DNA of 6,253 nt from a bacterium (GCA_027310505.1 DAIDAS010000401.1:1-6253); one strand, 5' to 3'; positions 1-4,811 are shown, counted from the stretch's first letter. The notes: generated from the letters alone by a model not told the origin. A program made the numbers and translations.

Positions 1-162
1 AGTGAGGCAGGGATTAGCCTGAAGGCTGCCGGGTTCGTGTTTGATGCCAACTCTCCAGGTGGTTCATGGAATGCGCCGTCGCGTCCACGTGTTGATCGAC
101 ACCCAACAACCCTAAAAACACGATGGGTGCGCGTACTTAAACAGAAAAAGGATGTGACTTGA
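1..162 (+). CDS. XF1762-family protein, C-terminal part (5' end outside the window)
   Basis: Frame 1 is open from the first base to the TGA at 160-162 and gives 53 C-terminal residues. It contains GISLKAAGF followed by GGSWNAPSRPRVDRHPT and a final KTRW. This matches the conserved tail of the XF1762 family, a GNAT-like (N-acetyltransferase-fold) family common on proteobacterial plasmids, phages and integrative elements, whose members end in a 'SLRAAGW ... GGSW ... PSRPR.D.HPT ... K.RW' block. The substrate of this family is not established as far as I know. The stop codon overlaps the ATG of the next gene (TGATG), so the two are probably cotranscribed and translationally coupled. Recognition is from the motif pattern only; start and promoter lie upstream of the window. 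Confidence 0.8.
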   Translation, partial: SEAGISLKAAGFVFDANSPGGSWNAPSRPRVDRHPTTLKTRWVRVLKQKKDVT

Positions 163-410
163 TGACCGGACAGGAATTCGAGGCTGCCGTTAAGGCTGCT
201 GGATATACGCAAAAGCGCTTTGCTGAGACTATGGGAGTACATCGAACGACTATTGCTGATAGGTTTGTTGCGGAAACTGTGGAGCCGTTTTGGGTTTATG
301 CCCTGGCAGGATTGATTGCCGGGGAAGCTACTGGACAGATCGCAGAAATTGTCGTGGAAGCTACTGGGCAAATTACAGATATTGTTGCCAAAGCAAACAT
401 AAATATTTAA
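162..410 (+). CDS. Small XRE-like helix-turn-helix protein with a C-terminal tandem repeat
   Basis: An 82-residue protein starting at ATG 162, which overlaps the preceding stop as TGATG; AAAAGGA at 146-152 is a good ribosome-binding site nine bases upstream. A TTG at 159 is also in frame, but the ATG is better placed. Residues 1-50 look like a compact DNA-binding domain: GYTQKRFAETMGVHRTTIADRF has the 'sxxxlAexlGVxrxTIxxxf' pattern of an XRE/Cro-type helix-turn-helix. The remainder holds two near-identical 11-residue units (EATGQIAEIVV, EATGQITDIVA) and a short tail, predicted helical and perhaps used for oligomerisation. It lies just upstream of the promoter at 439-467 and could repress that promoter or its own operon; this is inference. 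Target and ligand are unknown. Confidence 0.8.
   Translation: MTGQEFEAAVKAAGYTQKRFAETMGVHRTTIADRFVAETVEPFWVYALAGLIAGEATGQIAEIVVEATGQITDIVAKANINI
324..389 (+). repeat. Two-copy 33-bp in-frame tandem repeat inside the HTH gene
   Basis: Units 324-356 and 357-389 both begin GAAGCTACTGG and encode EATGQI(A/T)(E/D)IV(V/A). Most differences between the copies are synonymous or conservative (for example cag/caa, atc/att, gtc/gtt). This suggests an older duplication kept under protein-level selection rather than a recent slippage product. Confidence 0.8.
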
Positions 411-438
411 AAATAGTCGAAAATACTGACAATAATGC

Positions 439-467
439 TTGCACATGTCGGCGAGAGAGACTATAAT
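439..467 (+). promoter_or_regulatory. Predicted sigma70 promoter for the lipoprotein gene
   Basis: A perfect TATAAT at 462-467 is preceded, with an ideal 17-base spacer, by TTGCAC at 439-444, which is a 3-of-6 match to the -35 consensus. The predicted transcription start is near 474, about 40 bases before the lipoprotein ATG. Two near-identical 10-base blocks (AAAATAGTCG at 410-419 and AAAATACTGA at 420-429) lie one helical turn apart upstream and could be an activator site or UP-like sequence. Predicted by eye only. Confidence 0.55.
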
Positions 468-476
468 AACCTCACC

Positions 477-495
477 AAGTCGATAAAAGCGACTT
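477..495 (+). promoter_or_regulatory. Hairpin/inverted repeat at the predicted 5' end of the lipoprotein mRNA
   Basis: AAGTCG at 477-482 pairs perfectly with CGACTT at 490-495 across a 7-base loop. It starts about three bases after the predicted transcription start and ends six bases before the AAGGA ribosome-binding site. It could be a 5' stabilising stem-loop or an operator for a dimeric repressor such as the HTH protein just upstream. There is no T-run, so it is not a terminator. Confidence 0.4.
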
Positions 496-513
496 AACAA
501 AAAGGATGAAATC

Positions 514-684
514 ATGAAAGTCTATATCTTTATGCTGATTTGCGTTCTCGGTCTTTCTGCTTGCGACAAGACAGGGCAAGCCAATACTGATCTGCAGTTC
601 GCGCGCCATCATATGAATACCAAAAATGTCATGGGAAATGGTAATTCTCAGCTGAAACCTGGCGAGCATCTGGGTGGCATTTGA
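514..684 (+). CDS. Small lipoprotein, 56-residue precursor
   Basis: ATG 514 is preceded by AAGGA (502-506) with a 7-base spacing and by its own predicted promoter, so the gene is credible despite its size. The precursor has a short positively charged N-terminus (MK), a hydrophobic core and a textbook lipobox, LSAC, with the lipidated cysteine at residue 17. The mature peptide would be only 40 residues, polar, ending in a Gly/His-containing tail. Residue +2 after the cysteine is Asp, which in enterobacteria is the inner-membrane retention signal; the host's sorting rule is unknown. I do not recognise the mature sequence. Small lipoproteins of this size on mobile elements include entry-exclusion proteins and bacteriocin-release (lysis) proteins. 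It lacks features I would expect of EexN, so neither role is claimed. Confidence 0.75.
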   Translation: MKVYIFMLICVLGLSACDKTGQANTDLQFARHHMNTKNVMGNGNSQLKPGEHLGGI

Positions 685-791
685 ATGCCGGCCATAATGG
701 GAAGAAGTGGTGATAACGTCTAGTTATTGCACCTTTCTAATTTTGCATATACCCCATTAAATCATTTTTAGTTATTCAGTAAGGGCGAGAA

Positions 792-1256
792 ATGAGCGAG
801 GCAATCAGGCAGGCAGCGATGAGCGGATACGACCCCTCTATGACACCTCCAAATTGGGGGCTTGAATACTCGTGGATCAAAACGGACGCGGGAAAAAGTG
901 GTAGCTTGCGGCCACGCCAGAAAAACGACTGCACCGTGCGGGCTCTGGCGATTGCTAGGCTACTACCCTATGACACCGCATACAACACTCTTGCTGAGGC
1001 GGGCAGGAAATGCGGAAAAGGCTTCAAATTTAGCGAGTGGATCAACACCCAGGAATGGGCAAGAAAAATTTCATTCCCCGCCCTCAAAGGGCAGCGCCGG
1101 ATGAACCCGGCAACATTCACCGAAAGTTTCCCCAAAGGGATATTCATCTGCAAGGTTGCCAAGCATGTTTTTGCGGTCAAGGATGGAATCGTTTATGACG
1201 ACTTCGAGAATGCTCCTGACCGCTGCATCTACACTGCTTGGGAGATTACATTATGA
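792..1256 (+). CDS. Papain-like / C39-like cysteine-protease-fold protein
   Basis: A 154-residue protein with AAGGG at 781-785 six bases before its ATG. The core resembles a family of phage and plasmid proteins with a papain-like fold: RQKNDCTVRALAIA (candidate nucleophile Cys47 at the start of a helix), then YDTAYNTLAEAGR, then KHVFAVKDGIVYDDF, giving candidate His125 and Asp136 (or Asp137). The Cys...His...Asp order and the 'HVFAVxDG' strand fit C39-like peptidases, so a protease, deamidase or transglutaminase-like activity is possible. No substrate is visible. There is no signal peptide, so it should act in the cytoplasm. The stop TGA is embedded in ATGA with the next small ORF. Family assignment is from motif memory; activity is not proven. 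Confidence 0.7.
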   Translation: MSEAIRQAAMSGYDPSMTPPNWGLEYSWIKTDAGKSGSLRPRQKNDCTVRALAIARLLPYDTAYNTLAEAGRKCGKGFKFSEWINTQEWARKISFPALKGQRRMNPATFTESFPKGIFICKVAKHVFAVKDGIVYDDFENAPDRCIYTAWEITL

Positions 1257-1330
1257 ATGTCTGGATGGTGGGTAAACAAACCTTCCGCGCCCCCGCTGAA
1301 GGGGATACAAGAATGGTTGCTATATTTTAG
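1253..1330 (+). CDS. 25-codon ORF: leader peptide or truncated gene remnant
   Basis: ATG 1253 overlaps the stop of the papain-like gene (ATGA) and has GGAG at 1241-1244 eight bases upstream, so it is the best-supplied start in this junction. It encodes 25 residues beginning MNVWMVGKQ and ending GDTRMVAIF before TAG 1328-1330. This looks like the first strand-turn-strand of small phage/plasmid proteins that begin 'MKVWIV...' and continue well beyond 'VAVF', so it may be the 5' remnant of such a gene. The stop lies 10 bases before ATG 1341, a distance compatible with translational coupling to the next gene. Either reading is tentative. Confidence 0.35.
   Translation: MNVWMVGKQTFRAPAEGDTRMVAIF
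1318..1326 (+). promoter_or_regulatory. Possible extended -10 promoter just before the 230-residue gene
   Basis: TG-C-TATATT forms an extended -10 element (TG at 1318-1319, hexamer 1321-1326) with no recognisable -35. Predicted initiation near 1333 would leave a leader of about eight bases before ATG 1341, which has no Shine-Dalgarno sequence. It overlaps the end of the 25-codon ORF. Weak evidence by itself. Confidence 0.3.
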
Positions 1331-1340
1331 AAATAGCGTC

Positions 1341-2033
1341 ATGACAACCATAAGCACATTACTTGACCTTCATCCATTGGATCGTCTTCAGATCAATGAC
1401 AAACGTGAGATCCAGGAAATACGATCTTGGCAACATCGATATGGAAACATCCAAGAACTCCCCTGGTTCTTTTTCCAACGTGAATTGAGTGATGGCCGCT
1501 TAGAACTTCGCAATCCAGGTGGTTATGCCGTTGCAGTCGATCCCGTCGATGTCTGCGACATTGTTCGTGGTGAACCAGTCATTGTACGGGCGATGCCTCG
1601 CAAAGTATTTCTCGACAGATTAAACCTATCTATCAAGGATCGTCAGGTGCAACCAAGCATGGATTGCTATGCTGAGGCTTATGTCTTGTATGTGACAAAA
1701 AATCGCTGGGGGCAAATAGATGCCTTTGTCTGGTTCAAGGACGAATCCCTAAACGATGAACGCCCTATCCGCGCCTCGGTTCACGATGATGACAGGAGAA
1801 TGTTATCGGCAAAATCCAGGCGCACCTTAATGCCAATATTGGGGGGCAGTAACGCTGCAAATTACTCTGCCGATTTTGGCCTCCAACACGACATGGACTA
1901 CAGCCGCAATGTTGTGAAACGATTTGTTTCTGCATCGCTAAATAGCAACAACGAAGTTATTGATGTACTGGCCTCTGCAGGAATTAGGAAGATTCCTAGA
2001 TCAGAACTTAACAGAATGTGTCGTCAAATATAA
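1341..2033 (+). CDS. Unrecognised 230-residue protein
   Basis: I chose ATG 1341 because the protein then starts MTTISTLLDLHPLDRL. The same frame is open back to ATG 1257 (258 residues), but those extra 28 codons overlap the better-initiated 25-codon ORF and read like non-coding sequence. No Shine-Dalgarno precedes 1341, so start choice is uncertain. I do not recognise the family. Visible features are an aromatic LPWFFFQREL segment, a GRLELRNPGGYAVAVDP block that looks like two beta strands, a central YVLYVTKNRWGQIDAFVWFKDE strand pair, an acidic/basic VHDDDRR stretch and a helical C-terminus ending NRMCRQI. There is no signal peptide or membrane segment. Strand-rich composition and position between a papain-like protein and a methyltransferase suggest accessory cargo; no function is proposed. 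Confidence 0.65.
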   Translation: MTTISTLLDLHPLDRLQINDKREIQEIRSWQHRYGNIQELPWFFFQRELSDGRLELRNPGGYAVAVDPVDVCDIVRGEPVIVRAMPRKVFLDRLNLSIKDRQVQPSMDCYAEAYVLYVTKNRWGQIDAFVWFKDESLNDERPIRASVHDDDRRMLSAKSRRTLMPILGGSNAANYSADFGLQHDMDYSRNVVKRFVSASLNSNNEVIDVLASAGIRKIPRSELNRMCRQI

Positions 2034-2034
2034 C
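2008..2034 (+). promoter_or_regulatory. Possible promoter for the methyltransferase gene
   Basis: TTAACA (2008-2013, 5 of 6 to the -35 consensus) and TATAAC (2029-2034, 5 of 6 to the -10 consensus) lie in the 3' end of the upstream gene. The 15-base spacer is shorter than ideal, which lowers confidence. Initiation would fall near 2041, exactly at the left edge of the palindrome. Confidence 0.3.
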
Positions 2035-2040
2035 GCTTAA

Positions 2041-2056
2041 ATAATTACTTAATTAT
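2041..2056 (+). promoter_or_regulatory. Perfect AT palindrome abutting the methyltransferase start codon
   Basis: ATAATTA (2041-2047) and TAATTAT (2050-2056) are perfect inverted repeats separated by CT, ending one base before ATG 2058. The region where a ribosome-binding site should be contains only this palindrome. It is a candidate operator, or a structure limiting translation. Autoregulation by the methyltransferase, which carries a DNA-binding-like C-terminus, is a speculation. Confidence 0.45.
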
Positions 2057-2057
2057 C

Positions 2058-2861
2058 ATGACAAATAAAAGAAAAGTTCTTGGTCAATACCCAACCCCTA
2101 TATGGGTATCGGATGCTCTTGTTGCTCGGCACTTCTCCGACCTGGATGAAAACGATATAGTAATTGACCCTGCCTGCGGTCCTGGCTCGTTTCTTTCCGC
2201 CATCCCCGATCACGTTCCCGCTGTTGGCATTGAGATTGATGCTGCAATAGCAGATGAAGCCAGACAAACTGGGCGACACATTATCACAGGTGATTTTCAG
2301 CAGGTTCAGCTTGACTTCCAACCAACCGTCATCATTGGCAACCCCCCATTCAACATGAAGACCGTGGACGGCTTTCTGCATCGTGCCCATAAACTCCTGC
2401 CGGACGGTGGCCGTGTCGGCTTTATTCTCCCAGCCTATGCCTTCCAGACAGCTGCACGTGTGGCCGGATATGCGAACGAATGGTCGCTCATGCAGGAAAT
2501 GATCCCCCGCAACATCTACCCCGGCCTCAGCCTGCCTCTGGTCTTCGCGATGTTCTCCAAGGATCGTCGGCGCACAATGCTTGGATTTGCATTATATCGT
2601 GAAGCAACTGATGTACAGGCCCTGCCCCAACGTTATAGAGAAGTTATGTCTTCCAGTGCCGGCCCGGTCTGGAAGATGGTGGTAGAAGAGGCAATGAAAC
2701 GTCTTGGAGGGAAAGCGTCGGTGACTGATCTATACGCTGAGATAGAAGGTGAGAGACCCACAAGCACCAAGTTCTGGCGCGAGGCGATACGTAGAACTCT
2801 AAGGCGATATGCCGAATCATTCGAACCGATTGGCCATGGGTTATATCGGATAGCCATTTAA
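2058..2861 (+). CDS. Solitary DNA N6-adenine methyltransferase
   Basis: A 267-residue protein predicted to transfer a methyl group from S-adenosylmethionine to adenine N6 in DNA. Motifs appear in the order motif X first: GQYPTP (residues 9-14), the SAM-binding motif I DPACGPGSF (37-45), motif II acidic turn GIEID (57-61), GDF (78-80) and the catalytic motif IV NPPF (95-98). GGRVGFILP (117-125) follows as the next core strand. From about residue 190 to the end is a separate domain with a helix-helix-wing look (KASVTDLYAEIEG, then a basic FWREAIRRTLRRY and a C-terminal strand pair), probably target recognition or winged-helix DNA binding. No restriction endonuclease is adjacent, so it looks like an orphan enzyme, as often carried by phages and plasmids to evade host restriction. 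The ATG lacks a Shine-Dalgarno site. Target sequence cannot be read from the protein. Confidence 0.88.
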   Translation: MTNKRKVLGQYPTPIWVSDALVARHFSDLDENDIVIDPACGPGSFLSAIPDHVPAVGIEIDAAIADEARQTGRHIITGDFQQVQLDFQPTVIIGNPPFNMKTVDGFLHRAHKLLPDGGRVGFILPAYAFQTAARVAGYANEWSLMQEMIPRNIYPGLSLPLVFAMFSKDRRRTMLGFALYREATDVQALPQRYREVMSSSAGPVWKMVVEEAMKRLGGKASVTDLYAEIEGERPTSTKFWREAIRRTLRRYAESFEPIGHGLYRIAI

Positions 2862-2873
2862 CAAACGAAAAAC

Positions 2874-2896
2874 AACCGTCCTGGCGGTTTACCAGG
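2874..2896 (+). promoter_or_regulatory. Two mutually exclusive hairpins before the 88-residue gene
   Basis: AACCG (2874-2878) pairs with CGGTT (2885-2889). Alternatively CCTGG (2880-2884) pairs with CCAGG (2892-2896). Each stem's partner or loop overlaps the other, so only one can form at a time. The second ends 11 bases before the AAGGA ribosome-binding site. No T-run follows, so it is not an intrinsic terminator; a processing site or an operator is possible. Confidence 0.3.
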
Positions 2897-2918
2897 TTCA
2901 TCACTGAAAGGAAAAGAC

Positions 2919-3185
2919 GTGGCAATCATCACAGCTCAAGAAGCTCGCTCTATCAATGAACTCTACAAGCGTTGCCGTGAGGCTCAATGTGTTTCGCTGC
3001 TCGACAGTGTTATGCAGAGCATTGGTGATAAGGCGCAATACGAACAACCCTTCGTCAATATAGAAGGGATTGGCTCTGGCGTTGACTTAAATGGCTTTAT
3101 CGCGATTGTTGAGTCACTTGGCTACAAGGTTTTCAGCCTTCCTGTACCAGAGTATCTGCCTCGAAGCATTAAGGTTTCGTGGTAA
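2919..3185 (+). CDS. Small phage/plasmid-type hypothetical protein
   Basis: An 88-residue protein starting at GTG 2919, with AAGGA at 2908-2912 six bases upstream; no ATG is better placed. The N-terminus (MAIITAQEARSINELYKRC) is a helix like those opening many small phage proteins of the 'TAKEAR' kind. The C-terminus has a LGYKVFSLP strand and ends IKVSW, matching the 'L..LGYKV ... I.ISW' ending of that widespread group of small alpha/beta virion-associated or hypothetical proteins. The molecular role of that group is not known to me. It is the last gene of its block: the stop is followed 10 bases later by a strong intrinsic terminator. Confidence 0.75.
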   Translation: MAIITAQEARSINELYKRCREAQCVSLLDSVMQSIGDKAQYEQPFVNIEGIGSGVDLNGFIAIVESLGYKVFSLPVPEYLPRSIKVSW

Positions 3186-3195
3186 ATCCCCCCTC

Positions 3196-3243
3196 CCCTT
3201 CCGTCTGCTTTCATCTCCATAGCAGTCGGAAGGGTTTTTATTT
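3196..3243 (+). terminator. Rho-independent terminator
   Basis: CCCTTCCG (3196-3203) pairs with CGGAAGGG (3227-3234); after one T-T mismatch CTGCT (3205-3209) pairs with AGCAG (3221-3225). The 13 base pairs enclose an 11-base loop and are followed directly by TTTTTATTT. It closes the methyltransferase block and insulates it from the toxin-antitoxin promoter. Confidence 0.92.
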
Positions 3244-3273
3244 AGCCCTCCGGATAGTTGCATAGAATGATTT

Positions 3274-3326
3274 GTATGTGATACCAATAAGGGTGTTATT
3301 AAAAGCACGAATGCCGGTGCTATAAT
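3274..3326 (+). promoter_or_regulatory. Toxin-antitoxin promoter and operator region
   Basis: An extended -10 element, TG-C-TATAAT (TG at 3318-3319, hexamer 3321-3326), lies 28 bases before the antitoxin ATG, with no good -35. Three small palindromes cluster over it: GTAT-gtg-ATAC (3274-3284), AATAA-gggtg-TTATT (3286-3300) and AGCAC-n8-GTGCT (3304-3321), the last running into the -10. Phd/YefM antitoxins and their toxin complexes typically autorepress by binding palindromes overlapping their promoter, so these are the likely operators. Binding itself is inferred. Confidence 0.6.
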
Positions 3327-3354
3327 TGGCTATGTCAGTAACAGGAGAAAAGTC

Positions 3355-3603
3355 ATGGCTCACCAGATTTTGTCAGAAACAGCGGCAAGCATTTCAGAGC
3401 TGAAACGAAACCCAATGGGCACCGTGGCCGCAGGCGATGGGTTCCCGGTTGCGATCTTGAATAGAAATGAGCCGGCATTCTACTGCGTACCGGCAGAGGT
3501 ATTCGAGTCGATGATGGAACGTCTGGAAGACCTGGAGCTGAATGCGCTGGCAGATGCCCGTGTCGATCAGAACCGTGTGAAGGTCAAGCTCAGTGAGCTA
3601 TGA
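3355..3603 (+). CDS. stbD: Type II antitoxin, Phd/YefM family (StbD-like)
   Basis: An 82-residue protein with AGGAG (3343-3347) seven bases before its ATG. ASISELKRNP (11-20), VAILNRNEPAFYCVP (32-46) and FESMMERLEDLEL (50-62) closely follow StbD of plasmid StbDE systems and the wider Phd/YefM family. Residues 1 to about 50 form the dimeric DNA-binding Phd fold; the helix from about 48 and the tail are expected to wrap and neutralise the toxin. It is made before, and overlaps by 11 bases, the toxin gene, the usual order for such pairs. Expected role: neutralise the toxin and repress the operon through the palindromes upstream; as the labile partner it provides post-segregational stability to the carrying element. 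Confidence 0.92.
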   Translation: MAHQILSETAASISELKRNPMGTVAAGDGFPVAILNRNEPAFYCVPAEVFESMMERLEDLELNALADARVDQNRVKVKLSEL

Positions 3604-3874
3604 GCTGGAATTTCTGGAAGAGGCATTAGCAGAGTGGCGCCGATTGGATGGCTCAATTAAAAACCAATTCAAGAAGAAGCTCGCAGAGCGACTGGTGGAG
3701 CCGCGATTGCCATCAGCCAAACTTTCAGGCCACGTGGATCGGTACAAAATCAAGTTGCGTAGCGTCGGTTACCGTCTGGTTTATGAAGTGCAGGACAGCA
3801 CTCTTGTTGTTCTTGTCATCGCCGTTGGCAAGCGCGACAAGAATGCTGTTTATCGAGTGGCTGAGACTCGCTGA
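3593..3874 (+). CDS. stbE: RelE/StbE-family mRNA interferase toxin
   Basis: A 93-residue protein starting at GTG 3593 inside the antitoxin gene, with AAGG at 3580-3583 nine bases upstream; initiation is probably coupled to antitoxin translation. It aligns end to end with E. coli RelE (95 residues): AEWRRLD, KKKLAERL, YKIKLRSVGYRLVYEV and VIAVGKRDKNAVY. The RelE catalytic residues fall at identical numbers: Lys52, Lys54, Arg61, Arg81 and Tyr87 are all present, so an active ribosome-dependent endonuclease that cuts mRNA in the A site is expected. Its partner is Phd/YefM-type rather than RelB-type, which is the StbDE arrangement known from plasmids. No frameshift or loss of a key residue is visible. 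Confidence 0.93.
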   Translation: MSYELEFLEEALAEWRRLDGSIKNQFKKKLAERLVEPRLPSAKLSGHVDRYKIKLRSVGYRLVYEVQDSTLVVLVIAVGKRDKNAVYRVAETR

Positions 3875-3934
3875 GCCCACACCAATACCTAGTGAGCCTT
3901 TTATTACCCGTTTAACCTTTTGCAGCAAAAGAAA

Positions 3935-4005
3935 ATGTAATTATTTATTGGCTATACATTATTTATTAATGTACCATATGAATATATGTACTTATTATGT
4001 ATTGG
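3935..4005 (+). promoter_or_regulatory. AT-rich repeat cluster upstream of the ATPase operon: operator, centromere-like or transfer-origin candidate
   Basis: The 110 bases 3901-4010 contain only 26 G or C. Within them TACATTA (3955-3961) and TAATGTA (3967-3973) form a perfect palindrome with a 5-base centre. ATGTA occurs at 3935, 3969, 3986 and 3997 and in inverse orientation at 3955; ATGTAC is repeated exactly 17 bases apart (3969, 3986). GTA-C-CATAT and ATATGTAC form a further, bulged inverted repeat. Such arrays in front of ParA-type operons serve as operators or partition sites; an origin of transfer is an alternative given the TraM-like gene. A promoter must also lie here, but no hexamer pair stands out (TTGCAG 3920 with TATTTA 3942 is the best of several weak options). 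Confidence 0.45.
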
Positions 4006-4028
4006 ATTAGACAATTGGAGGGCCAGTA

Positions 4029-4811
4029 ATGAGCCAGGTAGCAGCAGCATCGAAGCAGGCAGCAAACCAAGCAACCCGCATCATCATCAGTCATGGAGAC
4101 AAAGGGGGCGTGGGTAAATCAATGGTCGCGTCAGCTATTGCTGACTATCTGCATGCGAATGGTGAGATGGTTGCGATTATTGATGCCGATACGCGCAATC
4201 CAGATGTCGATCGGATGTTTGGTAAATATCTGCCATGCGCCAAGATCAATCTCCGTTCCGAAAACGGTTGGATGGATCTGATGGACTTCGTGGAAAGCCA
4301 TCCAGGGCACTCGATTGTCATGAGCACGCCTGCTGGCATCGGCGAATATATGTACATTGACATTCCCCGGTTGTCCGACTTTCTGAAAGAGCTGAAAACC
4401 CCTGCTGAAATGGAATTGTGGTGGACAATCAATCGCCAGACTGATTCTGTAAATTTGCTCGGGGATACTTACAAGAGCTACGGTACCTGTTTTGACCGTA
4501 TTCGAGTGGTTTGCAATCTGTACCACTCGATGGGTGATAAAACTGCATTCACAATTTGGAATGAATCACCTCTTCGCCCGAAACTGGAAAAGGTTGGCGG
4601 GATGACAATTTATTTTCCGGAACTAACCCAGCGGGTTACGGATGAGCTGGCTAAACCGGAAAAGATCATGCCATTCAGCTATGCGGTCGATGTCGGATTG
4701 GGTGAAGCTGCAGGGCTTAGTGGGTCTGTCTTGTTCAGGCTTAAAGATTGGATCAAGACCGTCGATGAATGCCTGCGTCCCGCGCTGTCCCGTGAAGGCA
4801 ATAGCAAATAA
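4029..4811 (+). CDS. MinD/ParA-type P-loop ATPase, TraL-like (first of two)
   Basis: A 260-residue cytoplasmic ATPase with GGAGG (4017-4021) seven bases before its ATG. After a polar 16-residue N-terminus, residues 17-31 carry the deviant Walker A HGDKGGVGKS with the signature lysine Lys25 and P-loop Lys30. AIIDADTRNPDVDRMF (49-64) is the A' motif. The Walker B region IVMSTPAGIGE (96-106) corresponds to CDSPAGIE of MinD, but the usual Asp is Ser99. Later segments (ELWWTINRQTDSV, a DRIRVVCNLYHSMGD strand, an RPKLEKVGG stretch) follow the overall plan of TraL from IncP plasmids, a ParA-like conjugation-region ATPase. No ParB gene is adjacent. It begins an apparent operon with a second ATPase and a TraM-like protein. 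A partition or plasmid/transfer-complex positioning role is inferred; StbB-like proteins of IncW plasmids are an alternative relationship. Confidence 0.82.
   Translation: MSQVAAASKQAANQATRIIISHGDKGGVGKSMVASAIADYLHANGEMVAIIDADTRNPDVDRMFGKYLPCAKINLRSENGWMDLMDFVESHPGHSIVMSTPAGIGEYMYIDIPRLSDFLKELKTPAEMELWWTINRQTDSVNLLGDTYKSYGTCFDRIRVVCNLYHSMGDKTAFTIWNESPLRPKLEKVGGMTIYFPELTQRVTDELAKPEKIMPFSYAVDVGLGEAAGLSGSVLFRLKDWIKTVDECLRPALSREGNSK

Noticed and set aside
676..689. Hairpin GGCAT-ttga-ATGCC over the lipoprotein stop codon
   Set aside because: Only five pairs and no T-run follow, so termination is not supported.
727..755. A promoter for the papain-like gene (TTGCAC at 727)
   Set aside because: No acceptable -10 hexamer lies at 16-18 bases; the AT-rich spacer 685-791 probably contains a promoter, but I cannot place it.
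862..1104. An 80-codon + strand frame inside the papain-like gene
   Set aside because: It overlaps a gene with clear family motifs, has no Shine-Dalgarno site and encodes low-quality Arg/Gly/Ser-rich sequence.
1257..1340. N-terminal extension of the 230-residue protein to ATG 1257
   Set aside because: The ribosome-binding site spacing favours ATG 1253 in another frame, and the extra residues look non-native; kept only as an alternative start.
3856..3905. A possible terminator after the toxin gene (CTCGCT with AGTGAG, then CCTTTTATTA)
   Set aside because: The stem is only six pairs including a G-T pair with an 18-base loop and a poor T-run; too weak to annotate, although some 3' end is expected here.
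3241..3910. Toxin-antitoxin cassette as a transposed unit with flanking direct repeats
   Set aside because: The similar TTTTTATT / TTTTATTA tracts at both ends are short, AT-rich and not exact target duplications.
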